Assembly (NCBI GenBank): GCA_937897325.1
Contig: CALCOY010000023.1
Span: forward strand, 91,446 to 155,445
Length of the DNA: 64,000 bases
DNA from: an uncultured Shimia sp.
GTDB lineage: Bacteria; Pseudomonadota; Alphaproteobacteria; Rhodobacterales; Rhodobacteraceae
Direction of reading: 5' to 3'
The notes under the pieces were generated by a model, which saw only the letters and a list, made by a program, of their open reading frames with translations, had not been told where the DNA came from and did not search any database. Below, piece by piece: positions 27,378-36,061 of the stretch (position 1 is its first letter; every line of letters begins with the position of its first letter). The position numbers were made by a program, and so were the translations under genes.

Positions 27378-28373
27378 TCATCCGTTTTGCTGGGCCTCCA
27401 GAAACTTGGCCGAGGCGATCATGGCCTCGCGCCCCGAAACGAAATGGTGATCAAACAGAGACCGTGCATTGCTGTTGTCGATCTCGAGCACCCGATCCAA
27501 CTGCGGGAGAATGGACTTAACGGCCGGATCAAACATCGACAGCAAACGAAGAACCAGCTTTGGCGCCTTCCGGTCCGAGATCTTGCGATCGGGGAATGCC
27601 TGTTTGAGAATGCTCGCCATCTCGGGATACATCCACGCGCTTTCCGCGGCGATCACGCGCTGGCCCACTGATGCAGGGGTGTTTAGCGCCGCCACGTGCA
27701 GCGCTGAGACATCGGCCAAATCGACCACCGGCAGGCAGAAATTCGGAACCATTGGATCCTTGCCAAGCCAAATCCGTTCGATCACTTCCAGAGACGTGCC
27801 AAAGTGCCGATCCATCGGTGTGCCGCAGACAAGGCCGGGATGTATGGTGGTCAATTGCATGTCGGGATGATCGGCAACGAAATCCCAGGCCGCCTTTTCA
27901 GCAAGTGTCTTCGATTTCACATAAGCCGAGGCGGTTGGATGATTGATGTCTGTCCAATCCTGCGGCCCGAATTTGTGCTCGGCAGGCCGGTCCACATGCA
28001 TGATTGCGACCATCGAAGATGTCAGAATCACGCGCGTAATGCCAGCCGCATCGGCTGCTCGCAAAGCCCGCAATGTACCATCGACGGCTGGTTTGATGAT
28101 CTCTTGCTCGTCTTTCGGCTGCACCAACGGAAAGGGAGAGGCGGTGTGCAACAGCGCATCGACGCCCTTCATGGCCTCCGTCCAGCCGTCATCCTTACCC
28201 AGATCCAGTTCGACAAAGTCCAGTTGTTCGGGCGCCCCAAGCGCTGCGCGCACCTCATCTGCGCGGCTCATTGAACGTAGAGAGCCTCTAACATGATAGC
28301 CTTGATCCAAAAGATCCTTAGCGATGCGTTTTGCGATGAAACCGGTGATGCCGGTCAACAGGATGGTTTTCAT
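27378..28373 (-). CDS. NAD(P)-dependent epimerase/reductase, dihydroflavonol-4-reductase-like
   Basis: 331 aa extended SDR. LLTGITGFIAKRIAKDLLDQG is the TGxxGxxA motif. ALLHTASPFPL, VILTSSMVAIMH (catalytic Ser region), SAYVKSKTLAEKAAW (catalytic Y-x-x-x-K) and TTIHPGLVCG follow as in DFR/cinnamoyl-CoA reductase-like aldehyde reductases. It probably reduces a ketone or aldehyde in the cytoplasm. Stands alone. Confidence 0.85.
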   Translation of the reverse strand: MKTILLTGITGFIAKRIAKDLLDQGYHVRGSLRSMSRADEVRAALGAPEQLDFVELDLGKDDGWTEAMKGVDALLHTASPFPLVQPKDEQEIIKPAVDGTLRALRAADAAGITRVILTSSMVAIMHVDRPAEHKFGPQDWTDINHPTASAYVKSKTLAEKAAWDFVADHPDMQLTTIHPGLVCGTPMDRHFGTSLEVIERIWLGKDPMVPNFCLPVVDLADVSALHVAALNTPASVGQRVIAAESAWMYPEMASILKQAFPDRKISDRKAPKLVLRLLSMFDPAVKSILPQLDRVLEIDNSNARSLFDHHFVSGREAMIASAKFLEAQQNG

Positions 28374-28450
28374 AGATGTGCGTCCTGAACAGGTTGGATT
28401 ACGGCTCAGATCGGATGCTGGATGGACAGATCAAGTCGGACGCAAATGAA

Positions 28451-28481
28451 AACCGCGCCAGAGGCCTGCTCTGGCGCGGTT
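28451..28481 (-). terminator. Strong hairpin terminator
   Basis: A perfect 13-bp stem (28451-28463 with 28469-28481) closes a 5-base loop. It lies 28 bp beyond the stop of the acyl-CoA dehydrogenase gene. Read on the minus strand, a short TTTT-containing run (TTTTCATTT) follows. Confidence 0.8.
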
Positions 28482-28508
28482 CGTTAGCGCATTGGCGCGA
28501 TTAGTGAA

Positions 28509-30197
28509 TTAGCTCAGGATTCGGCGTGCAATGACCTGCGCTTGGATCTCTGCGGCCCCTTCGAAAATGTTGAGAATCCGGGCGTCGCACAGAACGCGGG
28601 AAATCTTGTATTCCAGCGCAAAGCCGTTGCCGCCGTGGATCTGTAGACCATTGTCTGCTGCGGCCCATGCGACCCGCGCCCCCAGCAGCTTTGCCATGCC
28701 CGCCTCCACGTCGCAGCGACGCCCTTCATCCTTTTCAAAGGCCGAAAAGTAGGTGAGCTGACGCGCGACCATGATCTCGACTGCCATCATGGCGAGTTTG
28801 TTGGCCACGCGGGGGAAGTTGATGAGTGCCTTGCCGAACTGTTTGCGATCCTGGGCGTATTGCATCGAGATATCCAGCGCCGATTGCGCGACACCTACGG
28901 CGCGGGCTGCGGTCTGGATGCGGGCTGACTCAAAAGTCTCCATGAGTTGTTTGAAGCCTTTGCCTTCCTCGCCGCCTAGAAGGTTGTCCCCTTTGACGTG
29001 GAAATCGTCGAAACCAAGCTCGTATTCCTTCATGCCACGATAGCCGAGCACTTCGATCTCGCCGCCAGTCATCCCCTCGGTGGGGAAGGGGTTTTCATCC
29101 GTTCCGGGTGCTTTTTCAGCGAGGAACATCGACAGACCTTTGTAGTCTGTCGTGTTCGGATCGGTCCGTGCCAGCAGCGTCATAACCTGCGTGCGGGTCG
29201 CGTGGGTGATCCAGGTCTTGTTGCCGGTGATCTTGTAATCGCCATTCTCGTCCTTAACGGCGCGGGTCCTCAATGATCCAAGGTCGGATCCGGTGTTGGG
29301 TTCCGTAAATACTGCGGTGGGTAACGTTTCGGCGCTGGCAAGCTGGGGCAGCCACTTTTGCTTTTGCTCTTCCGTGCCGCCCGCGATGATCAGTTCAGCC
29401 GCAATCTCTGACCGCGTGCCCAGCGATCCGACACCGATGTATCCGCGCGACAATTCTTCGGAGACCACGCACATCGACGCTTTCGACAGCCCGAAGCCTC
29501 CATACTCTTCGGGGATGGTCAGACCGAAGACGCCCATCTCGGCCAGTTCCTCGATCACCTCCATGGGGATCAACTCATCCTTGAGGTGCCAGTCATGTGC
29601 GTATGGTTCAACTTTTTCGACCGCATAGCGACGAAACTGCTCGCGGATCATCTCAAGCTCTTCATCCAGACCGCTTGCACCCACCGTGATGTTGGCCGAT
29701 TGCTCTTGCATCAACTCGACGAGACGCACCCGTGCGGCTTGCGTGTTGCCCGACTGGGTCAGCGTCATTACCGCGCTGTCCATCATGCCGCGCATGTCAT
29801 CCTGGCTAAGACCCATATCCTGCGGGCGCAAAACCTCGCCCTGGTTCATTTGGATGCCGCCATAGATCTGCCAGAGGTATTCTCCGAAGGCGATCTGGTG
29901 AATGAGTGCTTCGGTTTCCCCAAACTTCCGTTGGGTCTCAAGCGCGTCTGCCCATTTTTGCATTTCATGGAGCGACTGCACATATGTCGCTAGCCATGCG
30001 AGCCCGTGGGCTGCTGTTTGATGCTCTTCCACAAGGGCGCCTGAAATCCGTCCGCCATCGCTGACCATCGATTTCAAGCGGCTTTTTGCAAGGTCCAGAA
30101 TTCCGTCGACCGGAGCCAAGGTTGCGCGTGTCAGCGTCAGAAGGTCGTCCAGCAGAACCCGCTGTGTGAGGCTGATATCTTGTCCGTCATGCGCCAT
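28509..30197 (-). CDS. mcd: Acyl-CoA dehydrogenase with N-terminal extension, probable (2S)-methylsuccinyl-CoA dehydrogenase
   Basis: 562 aa, longer than ordinary acyl-CoA dehydrogenases (about 380 aa) because of an N-terminal helical domain of about 170 residues. The core has AVFTEPNTGSDLGSLRTRA, NKTWITHATRT, QTAARAVGVAQSALD, DRKQFGKALINFPRV and a C-terminal HGGNGFALEYKISRVLCDARILNIFEGAAEIQ, recognised by its parts. This length and layout are those of methylsuccinyl-CoA dehydrogenase of the ethylmalonyl-CoA pathway in Rhodobacter and Methylorubrum. That specificity is inference. FAD enzyme, electrons to ETF, whose genes lie at 42705-44389. A clear hairpin terminator follows. Confidence 0.8.
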   Translation of the reverse strand: MAHDGQDISLTQRVLLDDLLTLTRATLAPVDGILDLAKSRLKSMVSDGGRISGALVEEHQTAAHGLAWLATYVQSLHEMQKWADALETQRKFGETEALIHQIAFGEYLWQIYGGIQMNQGEVLRPQDMGLSQDDMRGMMDSAVMTLTQSGNTQAARVRLVELMQEQSANITVGASGLDEELEMIREQFRRYAVEKVEPYAHDWHLKDELIPMEVIEELAEMGVFGLTIPEEYGGFGLSKASMCVVSEELSRGYIGVGSLGTRSEIAAELIIAGGTEEQKQKWLPQLASAETLPTAVFTEPNTGSDLGSLRTRAVKDENGDYKITGNKTWITHATRTQVMTLLARTDPNTTDYKGLSMFLAEKAPGTDENPFPTEGMTGGEIEVLGYRGMKEYELGFDDFHVKGDNLLGGEEGKGFKQLMETFESARIQTAARAVGVAQSALDISMQYAQDRKQFGKALINFPRVANKLAMMAVEIMVARQLTYFSAFEKDEGRRCDVEAGMAKLLGARVAWAAADNGLQIHGGNGFALEYKISRVLCDARILNIFEGAAEIQAQVIARRILS

Positions 30198-30342
30198 GAA
30201 TCACTTCCCTTTCTCCGGTGTTCTGCTGACCTAGTGCCTTCGCAGGTGCAGCGCAACAAATATTCATTTCGGTGCGGCAGTTTGTTCTATTCTTGCGCAG
30301 CGTTATTTTGCAGCGCAGCAAGATCAAGGTTATAGGCGGGCC

Positions 30343-31110
30343 ATGGAAAGCCTGTTCAGCCTTATGTCGCCGTTGGATCTTCTGTTCGCAGGAAGTATCG
30401 CGGTTTTCGCAGGTTTCGTCAAAGGCACGGTGGGCTTTGCCATGCCGATGGTTCTGGTCTCGGGGCTCAATGTATTTCTGCAGCCGGATCTGGCTCTGGC
30501 CCTACTGATTCTCCCGACATTGTTTACGAATATCTTCCAAGCCACCCGCCAGGGCCTTGGTCCCGCATGGCAGGTGGCAAAAGACTTCTGGATCTACCTT
30601 GTCGTGGGCGGCACGGTTCTGGTGGCGGCCGCGCAACTTGTCCGGGTGCTCCCACCTCAGGCCATGCTTCTCATTATCGGGATCCCGGTGACATTCTTTG
30701 CTCTGCTTATGCTTGTAGGAGCAGGCTTCCATCTGGCCCGACGCAGCCCCCGACTTGAAGCGGCGATTGCGGCCTTTGCCGGATTTCTTGGCGGCCTATC
30801 AGGGATATGGGGCCCACCGACCGTCATGTACCTGACCGCATTGGGCACCGAGAAACACGCGCAAATGCGAGTGCAGGGAGTGATCTATGGGCTTGGATCG
30901 GTTTCGCTTGCGATCGCGCATGTCGGATCGGGCGTCCTGAACCAGGCCACGTGGCCTATGAGCGCTGCCCTTGTCCCACCCGCTTTCTTCGGCATGTGGC
31001 TGGGTGGGCTTCTTCTGGCGCGGATAGACCAGAAAATGTTCAGACGCGCGACGCTTTTGGTTCTGCTCGTGGCCGGGCTGAACCTGGTGCGCCGCGCAAT
31101 CTGGGTTTAG
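30343..31110 (+). CDS. TauE/SafE family anion permease
   Basis: 255 aa, about eight TM helices. LLFAGSIAVFAGFVKGTVGFAMPMVLVSGL is the first family repeat (G-F-x-x-G-x-x-G-F) and AAFAGFLGGLSGIWGPPTVMYL the second. Relatives export or import sulfite, sulfoacetate or other organosulfur anions. No sulfur-metabolism genes are adjacent, so the substrate is open. It overlaps the XRE gene tail-to-tail by 4 bases. Confidence 0.85.
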   Translation: MESLFSLMSPLDLLFAGSIAVFAGFVKGTVGFAMPMVLVSGLNVFLQPDLALALLILPTLFTNIFQATRQGLGPAWQVAKDFWIYLVVGGTVLVAAAQLVRVLPPQAMLLIIGIPVTFFALLMLVGAGFHLARRSPRLEAAIAAFAGFLGGLSGIWGPPTVMYLTALGTEKHAQMRVQGVIYGLGSVSLAIAHVGSGVLNQATWPMSAALVPPAFFGMWLGGLLLARIDQKMFRRATLLVLLVAGLNLVRRAIWV

Positions 31111-31460
31111 GCACGTTTGGCTACCGTCATCCCCGACACGTCCTGAATAAACGTGACGATGCGAGACTTGATCTTTTCGTCTTCTATTGCAGCAACAGCG
31201 GTTACGATGTCCATTCCATTGTCTTGCTGAGCCTCCTCGGCGTCGTTCAGACCTTCAAAGAAATATGAGGTCGGGACGTCCAGGATCTGCGACAACTCGT
31301 AAAGACGGCTGGCAGCGATCCTGTTGGATCCGATTTCATATTTCTGAATTTGTTGGAAAGAGAGAGACAGATGCCGTGCGACATCTGTTTGGGACATCCG
31401 ACGCAAAGTGCGGATTTGTTTCAAACGGCGACCGACGTGAACGTCTACTGGGTGTGACAT
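31107..31460 (-). CDS. XRE-family transcriptional regulator
   Basis: 117 aa. VGRRLKQIRTLRRMSQTDVARHLSLSFQQIQKYEIGSNRI is identified by MSQTDVA and FQQIQKYE, the HTH_3 recognition helix, followed by AASRLYELSQILDVPTSYFFEG. The C-terminal 40 residues may bind a partner. Such SinR/CtrA-linked small regulators with FQQ(I/V)QKYE are common in alphaproteobacteria. ATG at 31460 is separated by 178 bp from the divergent HTH gene at 31639. Confidence 0.9.
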   Translation of the reverse strand: MSHPVDVHVGRRLKQIRTLRRMSQTDVARHLSLSFQQIQKYEIGSNRIAASRLYELSQILDVPTSYFFEGLNDAEEAQQDNGMDIVTAVAAIEDEKIKSRIVTFIQDVSGMTVAKRA

Positions 31461-31638
31461 GATACTAAATACCTCCGGTTGTGGTCCCAACGTTGATCCC
31501 GCATTCGGCGAATCCGATCAATTGGATAGATTTATACAATTTCTGGTTACGTATTTATCATTAATGGGTGATGAATTTACCCTTGTTGGTTCACGCATCA
31601 TACATTAAATTAACTTTGTTTGCAGCAACCAGGCGACC

Positions 31639-32538
31639 ATGAACGCACAACAGCACCATCCCCTTCTGTTTGAAATGATCAGGTCGTTCACCACTTTGGC
31701 GAGGCATCTCAACCTTAGCCACGCGGTGGCCGAGTTGAACAGCACGCGTCAGACAGTCCGCCGTCATATTGCACAATTGGAAGAAGCGCGCGGCGAAGCG
31801 CTGTTTGTTGTGAAAGACCGGCGGTACGAACTGACCGAGGCTGGCCTGTCAGCGCTTCCAGATGCGCTGGATATGCAGGCCCGCGCCAGCGCCTGGCTGC
31901 GGGGTCAGACTGGGGCGAACAATAACATGCAATATCTTACCGCCCAGGAAGGCGAGTGGGATTTTTTCCAGCAACAACAACCCGTTGGGCAGATCTGGGA
32001 GTACGACGATCCGCTCATGCGGGAAACATTCCGGGCTTGGGCCATGTCGGCGGGGCAGATCGAACATCCGGCCTTTACGCATGTGCGGCCTTATCTGATT
32101 GTCTACCGCCATACGGCGGCTGGTTGGATCTGCGTCGAATTCGGCGAAGAATCCTTTTACGTGCAGTGGTTCGGCCTGGCGATGGCGCGCAGCAGCATCG
32201 GTCGCCCGTTGGGCCGCATGCCGGGCGGTGAGGACTTTGCTCGGATGCTGGATCAGCCTTTCCATGATGTCGAAGCCTCACAATCGGCCCGGCTGGATCA
32301 CATTTTCACCCAGGTTCCGCGTATGGAGAGCGTAGGACTTGAGCCGATCGCCTATCGTCGTTTGATGCTGGGCGGGCGGTTTCCTGACAACTCACTGGCG
32401 GTTCTGTCGCTGGTCACACCAACTGTGGAGATTGATGTTCCCGATTTGGACCCGGCCAGACTGGCGCGGGTTGAGAATTTTGCATCTGTGGTTTTCGACG
32501 CAGGTGAAGCAAAGTACGAGCGTTTTAATGTGAATTAG
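31639..32538 (+). CDS. HTH protein with LysR-like N-terminus and unrelated C-terminal domain
   Basis: 299 aa. MIRSFTTLARHLNLSHAVAELNSTRQTVRRHIAQLEEARGEALF is recognised by its LysR-type winged-helix pieces (SFTTLARHLNLSHAVAEL, QTVRRHIAQLEE). The remaining 200 residues do not look like a LysR effector domain; WDFFQQQQPVGQIWEYDDPLM and RPYLIVYRHTAAGWICVEFGE suggest a PAS-like or other ligand pocket. The GNAT-like gene follows after 37 bp, so the two may form a regulatory pair. Confidence 0.65.
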   Translation: MNAQQHHPLLFEMIRSFTTLARHLNLSHAVAELNSTRQTVRRHIAQLEEARGEALFVVKDRRYELTEAGLSALPDALDMQARASAWLRGQTGANNNMQYLTAQEGEWDFFQQQQPVGQIWEYDDPLMRETFRAWAMSAGQIEHPAFTHVRPYLIVYRHTAAGWICVEFGEESFYVQWFGLAMARSSIGRPLGRMPGGEDFARMLDQPFHDVEASQSARLDHIFTQVPRMESVGLEPIAYRRLMLGGRFPDNSLAVLSLVTPTVEIDVPDLDPARLARVENFASVVFDAGEAKYERFNVN

Positions 32539-32575
32539 CGTAGTCTGAGCCTAGAACGGGTTCAGGAGTACGCCG

Positions 32576-33289
32576 ATGACAATACAGTTTCCCGCCAACG
32601 GTTCGCACTTTTACGCGACGAGCCGCAATATATTGCGTGAGCATGGCATTGAGATCACAATAGGTAGTGATTTCGAAGAATATCAGCGAATCATTGAACT
32701 TGACCGGCCCATGCAGACGCTCGGCGCCCCTTTTGATCCGTCAATTCATAGTCTTAACGACAAAACAGCCTTCTGGCTGACAGGTCGCAGCCATGACGGG
32801 AGCTTGGTTCACACCCAGGCCGTTAAACGTGTGCCAATGCGCTCAAAAACGCTGGCGGGATATCTGCTTCGGAATTTTCGCGAGTATCCGCCCGCCCTGC
32901 CGGATCTCGATCTGGCGCGGTCACGCTATCGCGCCACGCCCGGGGCGCACAGGATCGACGGATCGGTGGTTTATCACGGTGAGGTTTGGATGGCACCCAG
33001 CCCTCTTTATCGCGGCATGGGGCTTTCTACCGTTCTGGCGCGCACCGGACTTATGGAGGCGCGCCGCAAATGGGACCCCGATTGGCTCTTCGGTCTGATG
33101 GCCCGCACGGTCGCATTTAAAGGCTTTGCCGAGCGGATGGGCTATATGCATAACGAACCAGGTGCGGTGCGTTGGTATCGCCATGGCAGCGACCAGCCTC
33201 TTGAAGGTTTCCTCAGCTATCTTAGCCGGGATGACCTGGCATTCCTCCTTGAAATGCCAGTTGCCGATTTGGTGGCTGAAGCCGCCTGA
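32576..33289 (+). CDS. GNAT-like protein of unknown function
   Basis: 237 aa. GSVVYHGEVWMAPSPLYRGMGLSTVLARTGLMEA contains a YRGMGLSTVL stretch resembling the acetyl-CoA pyrophosphate loop (R/Q-x-x-G-x-G/A) of N-acetyltransferases, and GFAERMGYMH resembles the terminal GF-x-x-x-GY. The N-terminal 110 residues are unassigned. It is downstream of the LysR-like HTH gene with a plausible RBS (TTCAGGAG) and is probably cotranscribed. Substrate unknown. Confidence 0.6.
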   Translation: MTIQFPANGSHFYATSRNILREHGIEITIGSDFEEYQRIIELDRPMQTLGAPFDPSIHSLNDKTAFWLTGRSHDGSLVHTQAVKRVPMRSKTLAGYLLRNFREYPPALPDLDLARSRYRATPGAHRIDGSVVYHGEVWMAPSPLYRGMGLSTVLARTGLMEARRKWDPDWLFGLMARTVAFKGFAERMGYMHNEPGAVRWYRHGSDQPLEGFLSYLSRDDLAFLLEMPVADLVAEAA

Positions 33290-33290
33290 T

Positions 33291-34889
33291 CTATCCGATG
33301 GCGGCGGCCTTCACGTCGTCATCAATATAGGGCAGATATTGCTCAAAGTTGGTCGAGAACATCTCGACCAACTTCGCAGCCTGGGCATCGTATCCAGCTG
33401 CATCTCCCCAGGTCCGGCGTGGATCCAGTAGGATGTCAGCAACGCCTGGTACGCTGACCGGCACATCAAAGCCGAAATATGGATCTTTGCGGAATTGCGC
33501 CTGCGCCAGCGTTCCGTTCAACGCGGATGTCAGAAGCGCGCGCGTTGCCCGTATCGGCATCCGGCTGCCCGTCCCATAAGCTCCGCCCGTCCAGCCGGTG
33601 TTCACCAGCCAACAGGTGGCACCGTGTTGGGCAATCTTTTCACGCAATAGGTTGCCAAAGACTTCGGGCCGCCGTGGCATAAAGGGCGCGCCGAAGCAGG
33701 TCGAGAAAGTGGGCTCGGGCTCTGTCACGCCACGTTCGGTCCCCGCGACCTTCGATGTGAAGCCCGAAAGGAAGTGATACATCGCTTGCGCAGGAGTGAG
33801 CCGCGCAATGGGAGGCAGAACACCAAATGCATCGCAGGTGAGCATAATGATGTTCTTGGGATGCCCGCCCAAGGCAGAGGCCGACGCATTCGAGATATAG
33901 TGCAGGGGATAAGCGCAGCGCATGTTGGCAGTCAGGCTGTCATCCTCGAAATCCAACTCTTTCGTTTCGTCATCGAAGATCATGTTTTCGATGACTGTCC
34001 CGAACTTCTCGGTGGTGGCGTAGATCTCGGGTTCGGCCTCGGCGCTCAGGTTGATCGTCTTGGCATAGCAGCCGCCTTCGAAGTTGAAGGTGCCGCGATC
34101 CGACCAGCCATGTTCATCATCTCCGATCAGCACGCGCCCCGGATCCGCCGACAGCGTTGTTTTGCCCGTACCGGACAGACCAAAGAAGATCGCTGTGTCG
34201 ACGGGGTTGCCCTGTGCATGGTTGGCCGAACAATGCATCGGCATCACGCCCTTCTCGGGGAGTAGATAGTTGAGCAGGGTGAAAACGGATTTCTTGTTCT
34301 CGCCCGCATACTCCGTTCCGCCGATGAGGATCAACTTGCGGTCGAAATTCATCGCGATCACGGTCTCCGACCGGCAATCGTGTTTCGATGGATCCGCCTT
34401 GAATGTCGGGCAATTGATCACTGTGAAATCGGCCGTGAAGTCATTAAGATCCTCCCGATCCGGCCGCCGCAGCATGTGCCGGATGAAAAGCCCGTGCCAA
34501 GCCAGTTCCGTGACCATCCGCACGTTGATCGCATAGGATGGATCCGCCCCGCCAACGAGATCCTGCACGAAGTAATCGCGCCCTTTCATATGTGCGATCA
34601 TGTCTTCGTAAAGCCGGTCGAAGCCTTCGGGTGACATGGCCGCGTTGTTGTCCCACCAGATGTTGTCAGCCACGCTGTCCGTCTTGACGACGTGTTTGTC
34701 CTTGGGGGACCGGCCTGTGAACTTGCCCGTGGTCACGAGGAAAGTGCCGCCTTTTCCGAGTGTGCCTTCGTCGCGCGACAGGGCTGCTTCGATCAGCGCG
34801 GGTTCGATCAGGTTGTAGTAGACATTCCCCAGCCCCTCGATCCCTTGATCTTCAAGCCGGAATTGCGGGTTTACCCGTCCAAATGTCAT
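33291..34889 (-). CDS. pckA: Phosphoenolpyruvate carboxykinase (ATP)
   Basis: 532 aa; converts oxaloacetate to PEP in gluconeogenesis. [30 protein letters not shown] (kinase-1a P-loop at 237-244), [11 protein letters not shown] (kinase-2/metal) and [15 protein letters not shown] are hallmark sequences. The start at 34889 ([10 protein letters not shown]) is chosen over further-upstream frames by family N-terminus. It is divergent from chvI, which in relatives controls it. Its end lies 2 bases past the stop of the GNAT-like gene, with no room for a separate terminator. Confidence 0.97.
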   Translation of the reverse strand: MTFGRVNPQFRLEDQGIEGLGNVYYNLIEPALIEAALSRDEGTLGKGGTFLVTTGKFTGRSPKDKHVVKTDSVADNIWWDNNAAMSPEGFDRLYEDMIAHMKGRDYFVQDLVGGADPSYAINVRMVTELAWHGLFIRHMLRRPDREDLNDFTADFTVINCPTFKADPSKHDCRSETVIAMNFDRKLILIGGTEYAGENKKSVFTLLNYLLPEKGVMPMHCSANHAQGNPVDTAIFFGLSGTGKTTLSADPGRVLIGDDEHGWSDRGTFNFEGGCYAKTINLSAEAEPEIYATTEKFGTVIENMIFDDETKELDFEDDSLTANMRCAYPLHYISNASASALGGHPKNIIMLTCDAFGVLPPIARLTPAQAMYHFLSGFTSKVAGTERGVTEPEPTFSTCFGAPFMPRRPEVFGNLLREKIAQHGATCWLVNTGWTGGAYGTGSRMPIRATRALLTSALNGTLAQAQFRKDPYFGFDVPVSVPGVADILLDPRRTWGDAAGYDAQAAKLVEMFSTNFEQYLPYIDDDVKAAAIG

Positions 34890-35241
34890 GCTGATGTCTC
34901 CTGTTTCCGCGGGGGCGCGGATCGCGTTACGAGGGGCAGGCTGTCGCACAAAACAACGCGCTTTCAGCCTTGCAATGCGGGTATTATCACTGGGTTACAA
35001 GACATGAACAGGCGCACTTGACGCAGTTAGCGCCATCAAGGCAGACTTTAGCCATGCTCACGTTTCCCCAACTCGCTCTTTGTGCGCGAAATTGGGTCAA
35101 TTTAGTCAAATGTAACCCGATTAGGCCTCAATTGTGCCCAATTCCGATGGCTGATTCGAGCCTAAGAGCTGATTCGTGTCGTTGTGATGTTCGCGCAGTG
35201 CGAAAAGACAGGCACATCTGGGGCAAGAAAAGGAACGGACG
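34890..35241. promoter_or_regulatory. Divergent pckA/chvI control region
   Basis: 352 bp between the divergent starts of pckA and chvI without a plausible gene. It should hold both promoters. ChvI regulation of pckA is known in related alphaproteobacteria, so a ChvI site is expected. I did not identify one with confidence. Confidence 0.5.
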
Positions 35242-35943
35242 ATGTCGAAGATTGCGTTGGTGGACGATGACAGAAACATTCTGACATCCGTGTCCATGAC
35301 ACTCGAAGCGGAAGGCTTTGAGGTTGAGACTTACAATGATGGGCAGGCCGCTCTTGAGGCATTTAACAAAAAGATGCCCGACATGGCGGTTCTTGACATC
35401 AAGATGCCCCGGATGGATGGCATGGATCTGTTGCAGCGCCTGCGCCAGAAAACCACGATGCCGGTGATCTTCCTCACTTCGAAGGATGATGAGATCGACG
35501 AGGTGCTCGGCCTGCGCATGGGCGCGGACGATTATGTGAAAAAGCCGTTTTCTCAACGTCTTCTGGTCGAGCGGATCCGCGCATTGCTGCGGCGGCAGGA
35601 AGCGGTCGACGGCGACGTGGTGGGTGATACGGAAGAAACCAAAGTAATGGAACGCGGTGATCTGCGCATGGACCCGCTGCGTCACGCGGTCAGTTGGAAA
35701 GGCAAGGATGTCTCACTGACTGTGACGGAATTCCTGCTGCTTCAAGCGCTTGCACAACGCCCGGGCTTCGTCAAAAGTCGCGATCAACTGATGGATGTTG
35801 CCTACGACGATCAGGTCTATGTGGATGACCGGACAATCGACAGCCACATCAAACGTCTTCGCAAAAAGATGCGGACAGCCGATGATACCTTCTCGGCAAT
35901 CGAAACTCTGTACGGTATCGGGTATCGTTATAACGAAGAATGA
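35242..35943 (+). CDS. chvI: Response regulator ChvI
   Basis: 233 aa OmpR/PhoB-type regulator. The receiver has [10 protein letters not shown], phosphoacceptor D52 in [11 protein letters not shown], Thr/Ser in IFLTSKDD and Lys in YVKKPFSQ. The C-terminal winged helix ends [18 protein letters not shown]. Pairing with ChvG 118 bp downstream and the PTS genes beyond is the conserved alphaproteobacterial order. The system responds to acid/envelope stress and controls central carbon genes. Confidence 0.95.
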   Translation: MSKIALVDDDRNILTSVSMTLEAEGFEVETYNDGQAALEAFNKKMPDMAVLDIKMPRMDGMDLLQRLRQKTTMPVIFLTSKDDEIDEVLGLRMGADDYVKKPFSQRLLVERIRALLRRQEAVDGDVVGDTEETKVMERGDLRMDPLRHAVSWKGKDVSLTVTEFLLLQALAQRPGFVKSRDQLMDVAYDDQVYVDDRTIDSHIKRLRKKMRTADDTFSAIETLYGIGYRYNEE

Positions 35944-36061
35944 TCCGTTGGGGCATTGCCCCGCAAACAGATGAGAGGCGCAGTGCCCGGCGATTAAACA
36001 ATGGGCGCATCGCTTCGCAATCAGGTCAGGGGCCTTCTGCCCCGCCACAAAGGGTTGGCCG

